DNA from: Candidatus Sumerlaeota bacterium
GTDB taxonomy: Bacteria; Sumerlaeota; Sumerlaeia; Sumerlaeales; Sumerlaeaceae
Assembly: GCA_017161655.1 (NCBI GenBank)
Contig: JADFCV010000002.1
Location: 382,991 to 446,990 of the forward strand
Length of the DNA stretch: 64,000 bases
Reading direction: 5' to 3'
Part shown: in pieces, positions 53,625 to 62,887 of the stretch
How positions within the stretch are numbered: position 1 is the stretch's first letter
Layout: each line of letters opens with the position of its first letter
Position numbers and translations under genes: made by a program
Notes under the pieces: model-generated
Database searches by the model: none
What the model was told of the DNA's origin: nothing
The model's input: the letters and a program-made list of their open reading frames with translations, nothing else

Positions 53625-54488
53625 ATGCCCCAGATTTTAGAAAAACGAGAGCTCGCACCTCGAACCCACTATTTTCGAGTTAAAGTTCCCCTGATTGCCA
53701 GACATGCGCAACCCGGGCAGTTCATTATTTTGCGGGTGCACGAGCGGGGGGAGCGGATCCCCCTGACAATTGCAGATAGCGATCGGCAGTCGGGAACAAT
53801 CACTCTCATTGTCCAGGAAATCGGGGCGACCACCCGCCAGCTTGCAATGCTGCGCACGGGAGATGAAATTCGGGACATTCTCGGGCCGCTCGGCACGCCC
53901 TCTGAGATTGAGAAGTTCGGTACCGTTGTTCTCCTCGGAGGGGGATTTGGTATCGCTGCAATTCATCCTATTGCGAAAGCATTGCGAAATGCGGACAACA
54001 CGATTGTCTCTATTATCGGTGCGCGGACGCGTGACCTCATAATCATGGAAGACGAAATGAGGGCGGCATCGCACGACCTCGTCATTATGACGGATGATGG
54101 GTCGTACGGCAGAAAAGGACTCGTTATCGAGCCCCTAAAAGAAATGATTGAAAGTGGTCGGCGCGTGGATCGGGTTGTGGCGATCGGCCCTCTTCCGATG
54201 ATGCGGGCCGTCGCCGAGCTCACTCGACCGTACGGCATTAAGACCGTGGCCAGTCTCAATCCCGTCATGGTAGATGGCACAGGGATGTGTGGCGGCTGCC
54301 GCGTTGCTGTGGGGGATTCCACAAAGTTCGCCTGCGTGGATGGGCCAGAGTTCGACGCCCACCTTGTTGACTTTAACGAATTGTCCGCTCGGACGCAAAT
54401 GTACCGCGACTTTGAGAAAACTCACATGTGTAGAATTGAAGAACGGCTTCAGCAACTTGAATCTGCGCAGGGAGTAGCCGGACAATGA
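53625..54488 (+). CDS. nfnA: NADH-dependent ferredoxin:NADP+ oxidoreductase small subunit (NfnA-like)
   Basis: A 287-residue FAD/NAD(P)-binding protein of the dihydroorotate dehydrogenase electron-transfer type. The FAD domain (1-100) contains RTHYFRVKVP and PGQFIILR; the nucleotide domain follows (LLGGGFGIAAIHP); the C-terminal [2Fe-2S] site shows DGTGMCGGC and a later Cys in KFACVDGPEFD, where three Cys and one Asp ligate the cluster in characterised Nfn. It works with the next gene to couple NADH and ferredoxin oxidation to NADP+ reduction by flavin-based bifurcation. The two genes overlap by 4 bases. Confidence 0.9.
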   Translation: MPQILEKRELAPRTHYFRVKVPLIARHAQPGQFIILRVHERGERIPLTIADSDRQSGTITLIVQEIGATTRQLAMLRTGDEIRDILGPLGTPSEIEKFGTVVLLGGGFGIAAIHPIAKALRNADNTIVSIIGARTRDLIIMEDEMRAASHDLVIMTDDGSYGRKGLVIEPLKEMIESGRRVDRVVAIGPLPMMRAVAELTRPYGIKTVASLNPVMVDGTGMCGGCRVAVGDSTKFACVDGPEFDAHLVDFNELSARTQMYRDFEKTHMCRIEERLQQLESAQGVAGQ

Positions 54489-55894
54489 CCATCTCGCCCC
54501 AGGACCGGATGAAGATTTCTCGCCACCCCATGCCAGCACGCGACCCCGAGGTGCGAATTCGTTGTTTCGAAGAAGTGGCGCTTGGTTACGACGAGCACAC
54601 GGCACGTGAAGAGGCTATGCGGTGCCTTCAATGCAAGCGACCATACTGCGTTGAGGGGTGTCCTGTATCCATAGATATTCCCGCTTTCCTCCGAGAGGTT
54701 GTTGCGGGAAACATCGACAAAGCTGCGGCAATCATTAAAAAGACAAATAGTCTTCCGAGCATTTGTGGCCGCGTCTGCCCCCAGGAGACGCAGTGTGAAG
54801 AAAGATGCGTCCTGGCGAAAAAGGGGAAGCCTGTGGCTATCGGCGCCCTGGAGCGGTTTGTGGCGGATTACGACCGCCAATTTGGCTTAACGAAACAGCA
54901 AGTTAATGTTCGGCCATCAGGCAAGAAAGTGGCCGTCGTAGGCTCGGGTCCAGCCGGACTCACTGCTGCTGGAACGCTGGCCCAAATGGGGCACAGCGTG
55001 ACTGTTTTTGAAGCGTTGCATGAACCTGGCGGGGTTTTAGTTTACGGTATCCCCGAATTCCGGTTACCTAAAGAGATCGTGAGAGAGGAGGTTTCTTCGC
55101 TCCTCGATCTAGGGGTCGAGTTTAACCTAAATGTGCTCATCGGGCGTACCTTGACGATCGACGAGCTATTGGGTGATGGCTATTCTGCCGTGTTCCTTGC
55201 CCCAGGTGCGGGCGTTCCCCAGTTTATGGGCATTCCCGGAGAAAACCTCAATGGAGTAAGCTCCGCCAACGAATTCCTCACACGCGTCAACTTGATGAAA
55301 GCTTTTCTTTTCCCCGAGTACGATACACCGGTGTACTGCGGCAAGCGTGTCGCGGTCATTGGTGGGGGCAACACAGCCATGGATGCGGCGCGAACAGCGC
55401 TCAGACTAGGTCCAGAAAAAGTCTATATTGTCTACCGTCGCAGTGAAAAGGAAATGCCAGCGCGACGCGAAGAAATAGAGCATGCGAAAGAAGAGGGCAT
55501 TGAGTTCCTTTGCCTCACGGCGCCAGTGGCATACCTCAGCGATTCGCGGGGTTGGGTCACTGAGATGGAATGCATCCGTATGGAATTGTCCGAACCGGAT
55601 GAGTCTGGGCGCCGACGGCCAGTCCCCGTCGAAGGATCGAATTTCCGCATACCGGTGGATACAGTCATAGTGGCTATTGGGGCGAAAACCAACGACCTTA
55701 TTGTGAAGGCAACTGGTGGTCTCTCAGTGGCAAAAAAAGGCTATCTCCTCGTGGATCCCCAAACGCAAATGACGTCACGGCCAGGGATTTTCGCGGGTGG
55801 GGACATCGCCGGAGGCGAGGCCACAGTGATTGCAGCCATGGGACAGGGGCGAGTTGCGGCCCAAAGCATCGATCGCTACGTGAGGGAACGTTAA
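54485..55894 (+). CDS. nfnB: NADH-dependent ferredoxin:NADP+ oxidoreductase large subunit (NfnB/GltA-like)
   Basis: A 469-residue protein. The N-terminal domain carries two [4Fe-4S] motifs (MRCLQCKRPYCVEGCP and ICGRVCPQETQCEERC); the rest is a two-nucleotide-binding flavoprotein with VVGSGPAGLTAAG, VFEALHEPGGVLVYGIPEFRLP, VIGGGNTAMDAAR and the C-terminal GIFAGGDIAGGEATV. The domain order also fits the GltD-type glutamate synthase small subunit, but pairing with nfnA and the absence of a glutamate synthase large subunit make Nfn far more likely. Translation is coupled to nfnA (ATGA). Confidence 0.9.
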   Translation: MTISPQDRMKISRHPMPARDPEVRIRCFEEVALGYDEHTAREEAMRCLQCKRPYCVEGCPVSIDIPAFLREVVAGNIDKAAAIIKKTNSLPSICGRVCPQETQCEERCVLAKKGKPVAIGALERFVADYDRQFGLTKQQVNVRPSGKKVAVVGSGPAGLTAAGTLAQMGHSVTVFEALHEPGGVLVYGIPEFRLPKEIVREEVSSLLDLGVEFNLNVLIGRTLTIDELLGDGYSAVFLAPGAGVPQFMGIPGENLNGVSSANEFLTRVNLMKAFLFPEYDTPVYCGKRVAVIGGGNTAMDAARTALRLGPEKVYIVYRRSEKEMPARREEIEHAKEEGIEFLCLTAPVAYLSDSRGWVTEMECIRMELSEPDESGRRRPVPVEGSNFRIPVDTVIVAIGAKTNDLIVKATGGLSVAKKGYLLVDPQTQMTSRPGIFAGGDIAGGEATVIAAMGQGRVAAQSIDRYVRER

Positions 55895-55927
55895 GCACCC
55901 GACCTCATGGCCTGGATTGCCGGGGCA

Positions 55928-56401
55928 TCAGAAATATCGAAGACTTTCCTTCTTGTATTCTTTAGTGCTGAGCAGCAGCCGGTATTCGGTTATGCCTGTT
56001 TTCTCCGATACCTCGCGGGCAATCTCTTCACAACGCTCAAATGTTTCGCAGTGCATCATACCAAAGAGATTGTAGGGCCAGGTAGGGTAGGATGGCCGCT
56101 CGTAGCAGTGGGTAATTTCTTTGTAGCTCATGAGCGCCTGAGCCACCTCGCGGGCTTTCTCTCTGTCGGGGACACGCCAAACGCTCATGGCGTTGAAAAC
56201 CTTTCCAACTTTTTGATGCTTTAGAACTGCCCCCATTCGCCGAATGATTCCTTTTCTTCGCCATTCGGTGATCTTCTGAAACAACTCTTCCTCTGTGATG
56301 CCGCAACGGCGAGCAATCTCCTCGTAGGGATGTAGAGTGTCGAGTGGTATCGTTTCTTGAAGCTCCCGCACGATCGCCTTTTCAAGCTCCGAGAGGGGCA
56401 T
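55928..56401 (-). CDS. ahbB: Siroheme decarboxylase subunit AhbB
   Basis: A 157-residue Lrp/AsnC-fold protein. It opens with a winged-helix part (YEEIARRCGITEEELFQKI) and contains RRMGAVLKH and the heme-binding-region motif CYERPSYPTWPYNLFGMMHC that marks AhbB/NirH-type decarboxylases rather than regulators. With AhbA it decarboxylates siroheme to 12,18-didecarboxysiroheme in the alternative heme b pathway. It starts 2 bases after ahbA. NirDLGH decarboxylases of heme d1 synthesis are close relatives; the pair arrangement fits AhbA/AhbB. No ahbC or ahbD is nearby. Confidence 0.85.
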   Translation of the reverse strand: MPLSELEKAIVRELQETIPLDTLHPYEEIARRCGITEEELFQKITEWRRKGIIRRMGAVLKHQKVGKVFNAMSVWRVPDREKAREVAQALMSYKEITHCYERPSYPTWPYNLFGMMHCETFERCEEIAREVSEKTGITEYRLLLSTKEYKKESLRYF

Positions 56402-56403
56402 GC

Positions 56404-56943
56404 TTACTTCTCCTCAATGCCAGATTTATCAGAGGGAGCGGTTGATTTCGGCACCGAAGGACCGATCTCAAAATTGACGAAAATCTTGTGCATCCGGACC
56501 GTCGGCAAATACAGCACGTCACTCACGCCAGTCCGCGCCTTGATCTCTTCTAAAGTGTCCATGAGCTGCTGACGTGAAGGCGCGGCCAGAGTAAACCAAA
56601 GATTGTACTCGTGTTCGCGTTTGTAATTATGCGACACCCCGGAGTACTGGCTTACAAGCTCACCCACTTTGTCAATGCGTTCGGGTGGTACTTTCATCGC
56701 TATAAGAGCACTCATGAATCCTAGCTTCTTCGTGTCGAAGACTGCTCCAAGTCGCCGAATGATGCCACGTTCGATGAGATCGAGCACACAACGATAGACT
56801 TCTTCTTCCGTCACGCTCCCAATCTGTTTTGCCATCTCTGCGTAAGGAGCATGAGCAACGGGAAAGCCCACTTGGATAATGTTGAGAACGGCGCGGTCCA
56901 AGTCGGACAAATGGTCAATACCGTGACTGCCGCTCGCGTTCAT
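56404..56943 (-). CDS. ahbA: Siroheme decarboxylase subunit AhbA
   Basis: A 179-residue Lrp/AsnC-fold protein, paralogous to AhbB. The N-terminal winged helix contains YAEMAKQIGSVTEEEVY, followed by IIRRLGAVFDTKKLGF and the signature HNYKREHEYNLWFTL. The family decarboxylates two acetate side chains of siroheme on the route to heme b used by sulfate reducers and archaea. It is the first gene of the ahbA-ahbB pair. The C-terminal tail (about 20 residues after FVNFEIGP) is polar and likely disordered. The genes downstream are convergent with nfnB, leaving a 33-base gap. Confidence 0.85.
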   Translation of the reverse strand: MNASGSHGIDHLSDLDRAVLNIIQVGFPVAHAPYAEMAKQIGSVTEEEVYRCVLDLIERGIIRRLGAVFDTKKLGFMSALIAMKVPPERIDKVGELVSQYSGVSHNYKREHEYNLWFTLAAPSRQQLMDTLEEIKARTGVSDVLYLPTVRMHKIFVNFEIGPSVPKSTAPSDKSGIEEK

Positions 56944-57058
56944 CTTGATTATTCCCGAACGTCAAATTGAGAACTCACTTGGTCCATTTACCAGCTTTGC
57001 TCCACGCGCATTCGCTGAACGGCCTTTAGCGCAAAGTCTTTTCCGTGGCGCCCCCACC

Positions 57059-58453
57059 TTATTTTCGAGGGGGTTTTCTCCCAATCACGATAGCCGATAA
57101 TCCAAAGGGCAAACGGGCGCGATCTAACAAGGCGGCAACAGGCATAACCAGTTTTTGAAGCCAGAGGTGCCCGGAATGAATTTCTTTCGCCCGGAAAACC
57201 TTGCCGGCGACAAACCATCCGATCGCCCCAAGAGGATTAAAGTGGCATTGTTCTTCCACTGCGAATCCTGCATCACGAACTTTCGTTGTGAGTTCATCTA
57301 GGGAGTAGCGGCGCCAGTGTCCCAGGTTTTCGTCCATTTTGCAAAACAGCTGTTGGTGCGCTGGCACAAGCAACACCAGTCTGCCCCCTTGCTGGAGGAC
57401 TTGGAACATATTGTGAAGGGCCTGTTCGTCGTCCTCGATATGTTCGAGCACATTGGTACAGACGATTGTGTCGGCTTCAAATTGCAACAGCTCAGCAGGG
57501 GGCGGTTGCGTTGCATCGTATTCTAAAACGGAGAGATTCGGCTTTCCCCCAAATTTCTCTCGTAAGTATTCGACATAATCGGGGCGCGCATCGGTGACCA
57601 AAACCTGCCGATCCGGTTTGCCGCATAGGAATTCAATGTTGTTCCCAATTCCGGCCCCTATTTCGACAATTCGCTTGCCGAGGAATGGTTCGAACTTGCG
57701 GTAGATCCACTGCGCGTACGCACCGAAGCCTTCCAGGTTTTTGAGAGTGGCCTTACCGTAATCCTTGTAACGACCGCGGGCATACTTGAGGATGCACCAA
57801 ATCGCCTGGAGGCCGTCCTTCCAGCCAATTTTCTTCCCTTCGGCATAGCTGCGGCCGTCGTAAGAGATACCGACTTCATAAATCCTCAAATCCATCCGCG
57901 CCAGCTTTGCCGTGATTTCTGGCTCGAACCCAAAGCGATCCTGTTCGATCTCGATCTGTTTCAACACGTCCGCACGGATCATTTTGTAACATGTTTCCAT
58001 GTCCGTGAGGGTGAGATTTGTGAACATGTTCGAAAGCAGCGTGAGAAACTTATTCCCAACAGCGTGCCAGAAATAGAGCACACGGTGGGCCTTGCCAGTG
58101 AGAAAGCGCGAACCATAGACGACATCAGCTTTTCCCTGTAAGATGGGCTCTAGTAGCAGATGATATTCCTGGGGATCGTACTCCAGATCTGCGTCCTGGA
58201 TGATAACGTAATCGCCCGTCACGTACTTCACGCCCGTGCGTATCGCTGCTCCTTTGCCCATATTTCTTTCGTGAAAAACCACTCTGTCGACCAGGGGCGA
58301 AAGCTCAGATTCGAGCAACTCGCGGGTGCCGTCAGTCGAGTAATCATCAACAACAATGATTTCTTTCGGGATATCCACGGCACGAACGCGTTCGATGATC
58401 TTGCGCAGCGTCGCGCGTTCGTTATAGACGGGTATGATAACGCTGAGTTTCAT
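57059..58453 (-). CDS. Glycosyltransferase family 2 / SAM methyltransferase fusion
   Basis: About 464 residues. The N-terminal half (1-225) is a GT2 polyprenyl-phosphate-type transferase with [36 protein letters not shown] and ETCYKM; the C-terminal half (about 235-460) is a class I methyltransferase with the SAM motif [14 protein letters not shown] and [15 protein letters not shown]. No stop or frameshift separates them. ATG 58453 starts the conserved GT2 sequence; the frame extends 10 codons further. It may make and then methylate a lipid-linked sugar. It is paralogous to the stand-alone GT2 at 12790. Confidence 0.85.
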   Translation of the reverse strand: MKLSVIIPVYNERATLRKIIERVRAVDIPKEIIVVDDYSTDGTRELLESELSPLVDRVVFHERNMGKGAAIRTGVKYVTGDYVIIQDADLEYDPQEYHLLLEPILQGKADVVYGSRFLTGKAHRVLYFWHAVGNKFLTLLSNMFTNLTLTDMETCYKMIRADVLKQIEIEQDRFGFEPEITAKLARMDLRIYEVGISYDGRSYAEGKKIGWKDGLQAIWCILKYARGRYKDYGKATLKNLEGFGAYAQWIYRKFEPFLGKRIVEIGAGIGNNIEFLCGKPDRQVLVTDARPDYVEYLREKFGGKPNLSVLEYDATQPPPAELLQFEADTIVCTNVLEHIEDDEQALHNMFQVLQQGGRLVLLVPAHQQLFCKMDENLGHWRRYSLDELTTKVRDAGFAVEEQCHFNPLGAIGWFVAGKVFRAKEIHSGHLWLQKLVMPVAALLDRARLPFGLSAIVIGRKPPRK

Positions 58454-58522
58454 CTGCGTTTTAGTCCTATCTCGTAGTGGCACATGTTTCAGGTTGGGCT
58501 CGGAAACCTTTCAAGAACCTTT

Positions 58523-58540
58523 TTGTCACGTTTCTGTCAT
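58523..58540 (+). promoter_or_regulatory. Candidate Pho box upstream of the phosphatase gene
   Basis: Two direct repeats TTGTCAC and CTGTCAT are separated by exactly four bases, the 11-base periodicity of PhoB-type Pho boxes. The site lies 90 bases before the start of a PafA-like phosphatase gene, a plausible phosphate-starvation target. I do not see a convincing -10 element at the expected distance. The assignment is by consensus and context only. Confidence 0.45.
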
Positions 58541-58630
58541 GTCTTTTGAGTGTTCCCAAATGAAAAAGTATTGCCGTCTTTGTAGGCTCCATGGTCATAT
58601 TTCATTTTGCAGAAAAAATGGAGGGAAATC

Positions 58631-60397
58631 ATGCGTGTGAAACATCATTCTAGGACCCACATTCTCCTCGTAAGTATTTGCCTTGTGTTCTTCGCAATTG
58701 GTGCCTTCGCTGCGCCACCCAAACCCGAGCCCCGCGTAGAATCGCTTCAGCAAGGATTGGCGCAGCGCAAAGTTCCCCGTCTTGCGGTCGTGATCGTGTT
58801 TGATCAATTCGCCTACCAGTACCTTGTGCGTTTTGCAGATCTTTATCTTCCTGCTGTGAATCCGAAAGATGGAACCGTAGGCGGTTTCCGCTTCCTCATG
58901 GAAAAGGGAGCGTGGGTAGCTGACACGCACCTGACTCACATTCCGACTTTCACTGGCCCCGGGCATTCCGTTCTCATGACAGGAGCTCCCTTGTCTGAAA
59001 CCGGGATTGTCGGCAACAGTTGGATTACTCCCGACGGCAAGCATCTCAACTGTGTCGAAGATCCTGACCAAAAAGTGATAGGGGCAGAGAAGCCGCGTGC
59101 GCGCGCGGCATCGCCCGTGAACCTACGGGCCTCAACAGTCGGCGATGAGCTGCGTCTTGCCACCAATGGTCGCGCGAAGGTGGTCGGAGTCGCCATCAAA
59201 GATCGTGGCTCTGTGCTTATGGCTGGACACAATCCCACTGCCTGCGTCTGGTTTGACGACGGAAGTGGGAACTGGGTCACCAGCACCTGGTATACGACAA
59301 CGACTCTTCCGCGTTTTGCAGAAAAGGTTAATAAAGAGCGGTTGGCCGACAAGTGGTTTGGCGCGGTGTGGGACAAAGCGCTCGATCCGAAAATCTACGA
59401 GACTCGTTGCACCGCACCACGTCCTGACGTCCAAGGAAATGCGGGTGGCCTGGGTGCAGGCTGGCCAAAGAGATTAGCTCCGCCGAATGCCGACGCACCT
59501 GGCAAGGAATACTATGCCCGTCTCACAAACAGCCCATTCGGAGTTGTAATGACTTTTGCTGTCGCGCAGGCTGCGCTTGAGAGCGAAGAACTTGGTGCAG
59601 ACGAAATCCCAGATATCCTTACGGTGAGTTGTTCTTCTCCCGATTATGCGCTCCACTCGTATGGGCCAAACAGCGAGGAAGCCCTTGATATGGCTGTGCG
59701 TTGTGACCGCGCTCTTAGTGATTTCTTGAACGTTCTCAAGAAGCAAGTGCCAGGGGGACTTGATTCTGTGGTGATTGCTGTGACGGCAGACCACGGCATC
59801 GTGGCGATACCTGAGGTTGCACGCGACAACGAGAAGCTACAAGTCGGCCACGTAGATTCCAAGGCCATCGAGGGGGCGGCGCGAAAGGCCATCGCCAAAA
59901 GAATCGGCGAAACAACAGCAGGGGAAAAGCTGCTCTATGGGTTCAGCGATCCCTATATCTACCTGGACCGTAAGTTGGCTGCAGACCTCCATCTCGACCT
60001 GAGCAGTTTGCGTTCAGCGATTGCAGAGGAGGTGCTCAAACTCGAAGGGGTCTATGTCACGTTCACTTACGACCAAATTGCGAAAGGTCAGCTTCCACAA
60101 GGGCGTGTTGCTGAGTTGGTCTACAACGGCTTTGATCCCAAGCGCAGCGGAGATGTCGTCGTCATTCTCGACCCCGGCTGGCTTCCTGGCAGCGGCTACA
60201 AGGGAACTTCCCATGGCTCGCCGTGGACATACGACACCCAGATACCTCTCCTCTTTGCTGGGAAATATGTTGTACCGGGGATTTACACAGAGCGTGCCGA
60301 CGCAAAGGACATCGCACCGACGCTGTCTTTTCTCCTGGGGATTAACCCTCCCAGCTGTTCACGCGGACGCATTCTCGGCGAGATTTTCCGAAAGTAA
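58631..60397 (+). CDS. PafA-like alkaline phosphatase family protein
   Basis: About 588 residues. A signal peptide (1-28, ending GAFA) exports it to the periplasm or beyond. The alkaline phosphatase superfamily core has the metal Asp in VVIVFDQFAYQYL and the nucleophile Thr in the HIPTFTGPGHSVLMTG motif, as in Thr-type phosphatases such as PafA; further metal ligands are in VTADHGIVAIPE and near SHGSPW. It should release phosphate from monoesters. GGAGGG 7 bases before ATG 58631 fixes the start. A Pho-box-like site lies in its leader and a terminator follows. Confidence 0.88.
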   Translation: MRVKHHSRTHILLVSICLVFFAIGAFAAPPKPEPRVESLQQGLAQRKVPRLAVVIVFDQFAYQYLVRFADLYLPAVNPKDGTVGGFRFLMEKGAWVADTHLTHIPTFTGPGHSVLMTGAPLSETGIVGNSWITPDGKHLNCVEDPDQKVIGAEKPRARAASPVNLRASTVGDELRLATNGRAKVVGVAIKDRGSVLMAGHNPTACVWFDDGSGNWVTSTWYTTTTLPRFAEKVNKERLADKWFGAVWDKALDPKIYETRCTAPRPDVQGNAGGLGAGWPKRLAPPNADAPGKEYYARLTNSPFGVVMTFAVAQAALESEELGADEIPDILTVSCSSPDYALHSYGPNSEEALDMAVRCDRALSDFLNVLKKQVPGGLDSVVIAVTADHGIVAIPEVARDNEKLQVGHVDSKAIEGAARKAIAKRIGETTAGEKLLYGFSDPYIYLDRKLAADLHLDLSSLRSAIAEEVLKLEGVYVTFTYDQIAKGQLPQGRVAELVYNGFDPKRSGDVVVILDPGWLPGSGYKGTSHGSPWTYDTQIPLLFAGKYVVPGIYTERADAKDIAPTLSFLLGINPPSCSRGRILGEIFRK

Positions 60398-60434
60398 GAC
60401 TGCGGCAGTGCGTCTCGCAGCCGATTTCATTTGC

Positions 60435-60471
60435 GAGGGACAAGCCAGTTTGGCTCGTCCCTCCTCTTTTT
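60435..60471 (+). terminator. Rho-independent terminator of the phosphatase gene
   Basis: A 12-bp stem with one mismatch (GAGGGACAAGCC / GGCTCGTCCCTC) and a 5-base loop is followed by CTC and a run of T, 38 bases after the phosphatase stop. It reaches the 3' end of the convergent minus-strand gene. Confidence 0.8.
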
Positions 60472-61446
60472 CTACTTCGGCGCGTTGGTTTGAATCTTTT
60501 GCGGCCAAGCTTCCGGAGGCAGATGGAAATAACTGAAACTCAGTTCGTAAGGCGGGAGCATGCTGTTAACTTCTAGCGTGTGGAAGTACCATTCGGAACG
60601 CCGCTGCAGGGTCCCATTTGGTTGATATTCGTACTTGATCCGCCGGGCGGGAATCCAAACCGTGTTGCCCGCCTTGCCAAGCACGATCGTTGTCTCAAAA
60701 ATCTTTCGCCCTCCGCTAAAACGTCCAATGTACTCCGTCAGGTACCCCTTTGAGGGATTGACAAGGTAGCGCAGCGATTCTCCAGGGGTGCGCGGATTTG
60801 AGAAAATAACCCACAAGCGAGGATTTCCCCCCTTTTGGGCGGGAATAATCTGCGGAGGTGTTTCCATCTCTTTTTGACTCGCGTAAAGATCAGCGAGCGT
60901 GACTCGCTCGTCAGCCAGGTATTCGATCCGAAACGCGACAAGCGGATTGCGGTCGTGAACGGCCGGATTGTATGGCGTCGCCGTGATCCAGCCGTCGCGA
61001 CTCAGTTGTGCGGGCTTTATTCCATAAACGACATCGTCACGCACGAGGTAGGCGGCCAACACTTTACTCCAGTCAGGTTTTTCCCGCAATCTCCCAATGG
61101 GTGTTTTACCGTCCCAGGGGATGATGAGATTGACGCTGCCGGTCGTTGAATAAGCAAAGTGAACGAGCCTCAGCGGTGGAACGCTCGAAGCGCTCGTGGT
61201 GTAAACATCTTCCCGCCAAACTGCTACGCCAGAAGCCGAGCGAATCTGTGAGATGGTTTCTCTTTGCCGCGCAATGATTTGCGCCAACGTGACGCTTGTC
61301 GCGGGAACATCTTTTCCCAAGGGCGGCGATGGCGCCGAAGTTGGCGCTTGCGCAAAAGACTCAAGACCACCTTGGGTAAGAACTGCCAGGCTCATTATGA
61401 GCACGCGAAGACTCGCTTTCACTGACCGCGTGAGATTTATGTTCAT
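60472..61446 (-). CDS. Secreted protein of unknown function, LolA-like candidate
   Basis: About 324 residues with a signal peptide (1-32, ending SFAQA) and a Pro/Ser-rich linker, then a soluble domain rich in Trp, Tyr and Arg with alternating strands (for example LVHFAYSTTGSVNLIIP, IKYEYQPNGTLQRRSEWYF). The strand pattern resembles outer-membrane lipoprotein-sorting (LolA/LolB-type) folds, but I see no decisive motif. ATG 61446 is chosen because a signal peptide follows directly and AAGGGA lies upstream; the frame continues to 61551. It is the last gene of a rluD-GH13 operon, 16 bases after GH13. Confidence 0.6.
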   Translation of the reverse strand: MNINLTRSVKASLRVLIMSLAVLTQGGLESFAQAPTSAPSPPLGKDVPATSVTLAQIIARQRETISQIRSASGVAVWREDVYTTSASSVPPLRLVHFAYSTTGSVNLIIPWDGKTPIGRLREKPDWSKVLAAYLVRDDVVYGIKPAQLSRDGWITATPYNPAVHDRNPLVAFRIEYLADERVTLADLYASQKEMETPPQIIPAQKGGNPRLWVIFSNPRTPGESLRYLVNPSKGYLTEYIGRFSGGRKIFETTIVLGKAGNTVWIPARRIKYEYQPNGTLQRRSEWYFHTLEVNSMLPPYELSFSYFHLPPEAWPQKIQTNAPK

Positions 61447-61462
61447 CCCGAAAAGTCCCTTA

Positions 61463-62887
61463 TTATTCCGACGTCTCATAGCCTTTAAAAAAGCTGTACC
61501 GTGGGCGCTTCGCATCTGAGGGGGCAAAAAACGCAATATCGAATGGCTCAAGGCAGGTTACGAACGTCCCACTTTCCATCCGTGTAACTCGCTCGGGGGC
61601 CAACAGGTCCATGAGGGGCAGCGAATCAAACATGGAGCTGAGTGGGACGAAGATCTTCCCTTCCACGCGTGTTTCTCGCGCATTGGCCACTACGATCACC
61701 GTATCAGCAGGATTTCCTGTCACGCGTGCAAAAGCCAAAACGCTTGAATGAGCCGGTTGGGGGAGACTCTCGTATCTCCCCTCGCGCAGCGCCAGTCGTT
61801 TTGAACGCACAGATGATAGCAATTTTATGCAGTCAAGCATGGCCTTGTCCCACTGAGCAGGTTCCCATGGCATTGGAGCGCGGTTTACGGGATCGGGGCC
61901 ACCATGCGAACCGACCTCTTCACCATAGTAGATTAACGGGACGCCAGGGTAGCTAAACGCGAGTGCAAAAGCAAGCCGCCGACGCTCAAAGTCTGGGAAA
62001 AGTGATGCGAGACGCGGCGTGTCGTGACTGGCGAGCATGTTCCAGGATCTCAGCAATGCTGGATAGTGGTAACGTTTTACCATCCGTTTAAGATTCGTTG
62101 CAGCCTGGGCTGGACAAATCTCGCCTTTAAGCAAAGCAAGCACTGTTGCACGGAAGTAATAATTCATCACTCCGTGTAGGCCATCATCGCTTACAAACTC
62201 TTCTGCGTATGCCATAACTTCGCCGATGGCACCATCGGGTGCTTGTTCTTCTTCTGTGATAGCGGCAATGCAGCTGGAAAGCTTCGGCCCCAAATCGTTA
62301 GCACAATCTAATCGCCAGCCTGTTGCGCCGCGTCGTAACCAGTGCCTCACGACCGAGTTCTCTCCTTCGATGAGAGTTTGGCGCACGAAGGGATGGTCGA
62401 GATTCAGCTCCGGCAGACCTTGGTGGCTTTGCCAGCATTCATATTCGTGAGGGTGATCTATCCAGCGAAAATAAGCGATTTCTGGAGCCGATGGACCTTG
62501 CTTGGCGCGTTGAAACCACGGATGTTCGGCCCCCACGTGGTTGAAAACGCCGTCAAGGATAAGTCCCATGTTGCGGTTTTTGCATGCCTTTGCCAGCGCA
62601 TCGAAAGCGGCATCGCCCCCAAAGTGCTCATCGACGTGAAAGTAATCTGTCACGTCGTACTTATGATTCGATCGCGCCGCGAAAATGGGAGTCAGGTAGA
62701 GTGCGTCGCACCCGATTTCGTTTACGTGATCAAGGCGCTCGCGAATGCCGCTCAGGCTCCCACCAGCATGTGTTCTCCAGGGGGAAGCGTCATCCGAAAG
62801 AGTAACGGGTTCGCCTCCTGGACCGGCGAACCGGTCGACGAAAACCTCATAAATCGCTGTTCGTGGCGGCCGAAGGAATTGTCGCAT
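61463..62887 (-). CDS. Glycoside hydrolase family 13 alpha-amylase-type enzyme
   Basis: A 474-residue enzyme with no signal peptide, so probably cytoplasmic. The (beta/alpha)8 barrel has region I DGVFNH, the nucleophile Asp194 in GWRLDCAND, acid/base Glu223 in GEVMAYAEEF, and transition-state Asp289 in ASHDTPR. Compact length and domain order resemble maltodextrin- or cyclomaltodextrin-hydrolysing members. It acts on alpha-glucans, perhaps with the GH57 branching enzyme encoded at 34115. The start codon shares one base with the upstream stop (TGATG), so translation is coupled to the pseudouridine synthase gene. Confidence 0.88.
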   Translation of the reverse strand: MRQFLRPPRTAIYEVFVDRFAGPGGEPVTLSDDASPWRTHAGGSLSGIRERLDHVNEIGCDALYLTPIFAARSNHKYDVTDYFHVDEHFGGDAAFDALAKACKNRNMGLILDGVFNHVGAEHPWFQRAKQGPSAPEIAYFRWIDHPHEYECWQSHQGLPELNLDHPFVRQTLIEGENSVVRHWLRRGATGWRLDCANDLGPKLSSCIAAITEEEQAPDGAIGEVMAYAEEFVSDDGLHGVMNYYFRATVLALLKGEICPAQAATNLKRMVKRYHYPALLRSWNMLASHDTPRLASLFPDFERRRLAFALAFSYPGVPLIYYGEEVGSHGGPDPVNRAPMPWEPAQWDKAMLDCIKLLSSVRSKRLALREGRYESLPQPAHSSVLAFARVTGNPADTVIVVANARETRVEGKIFVPLSSMFDSLPLMDLLAPERVTRMESGTFVTCLEPFDIAFFAPSDAKRPRYSFFKGYETSE

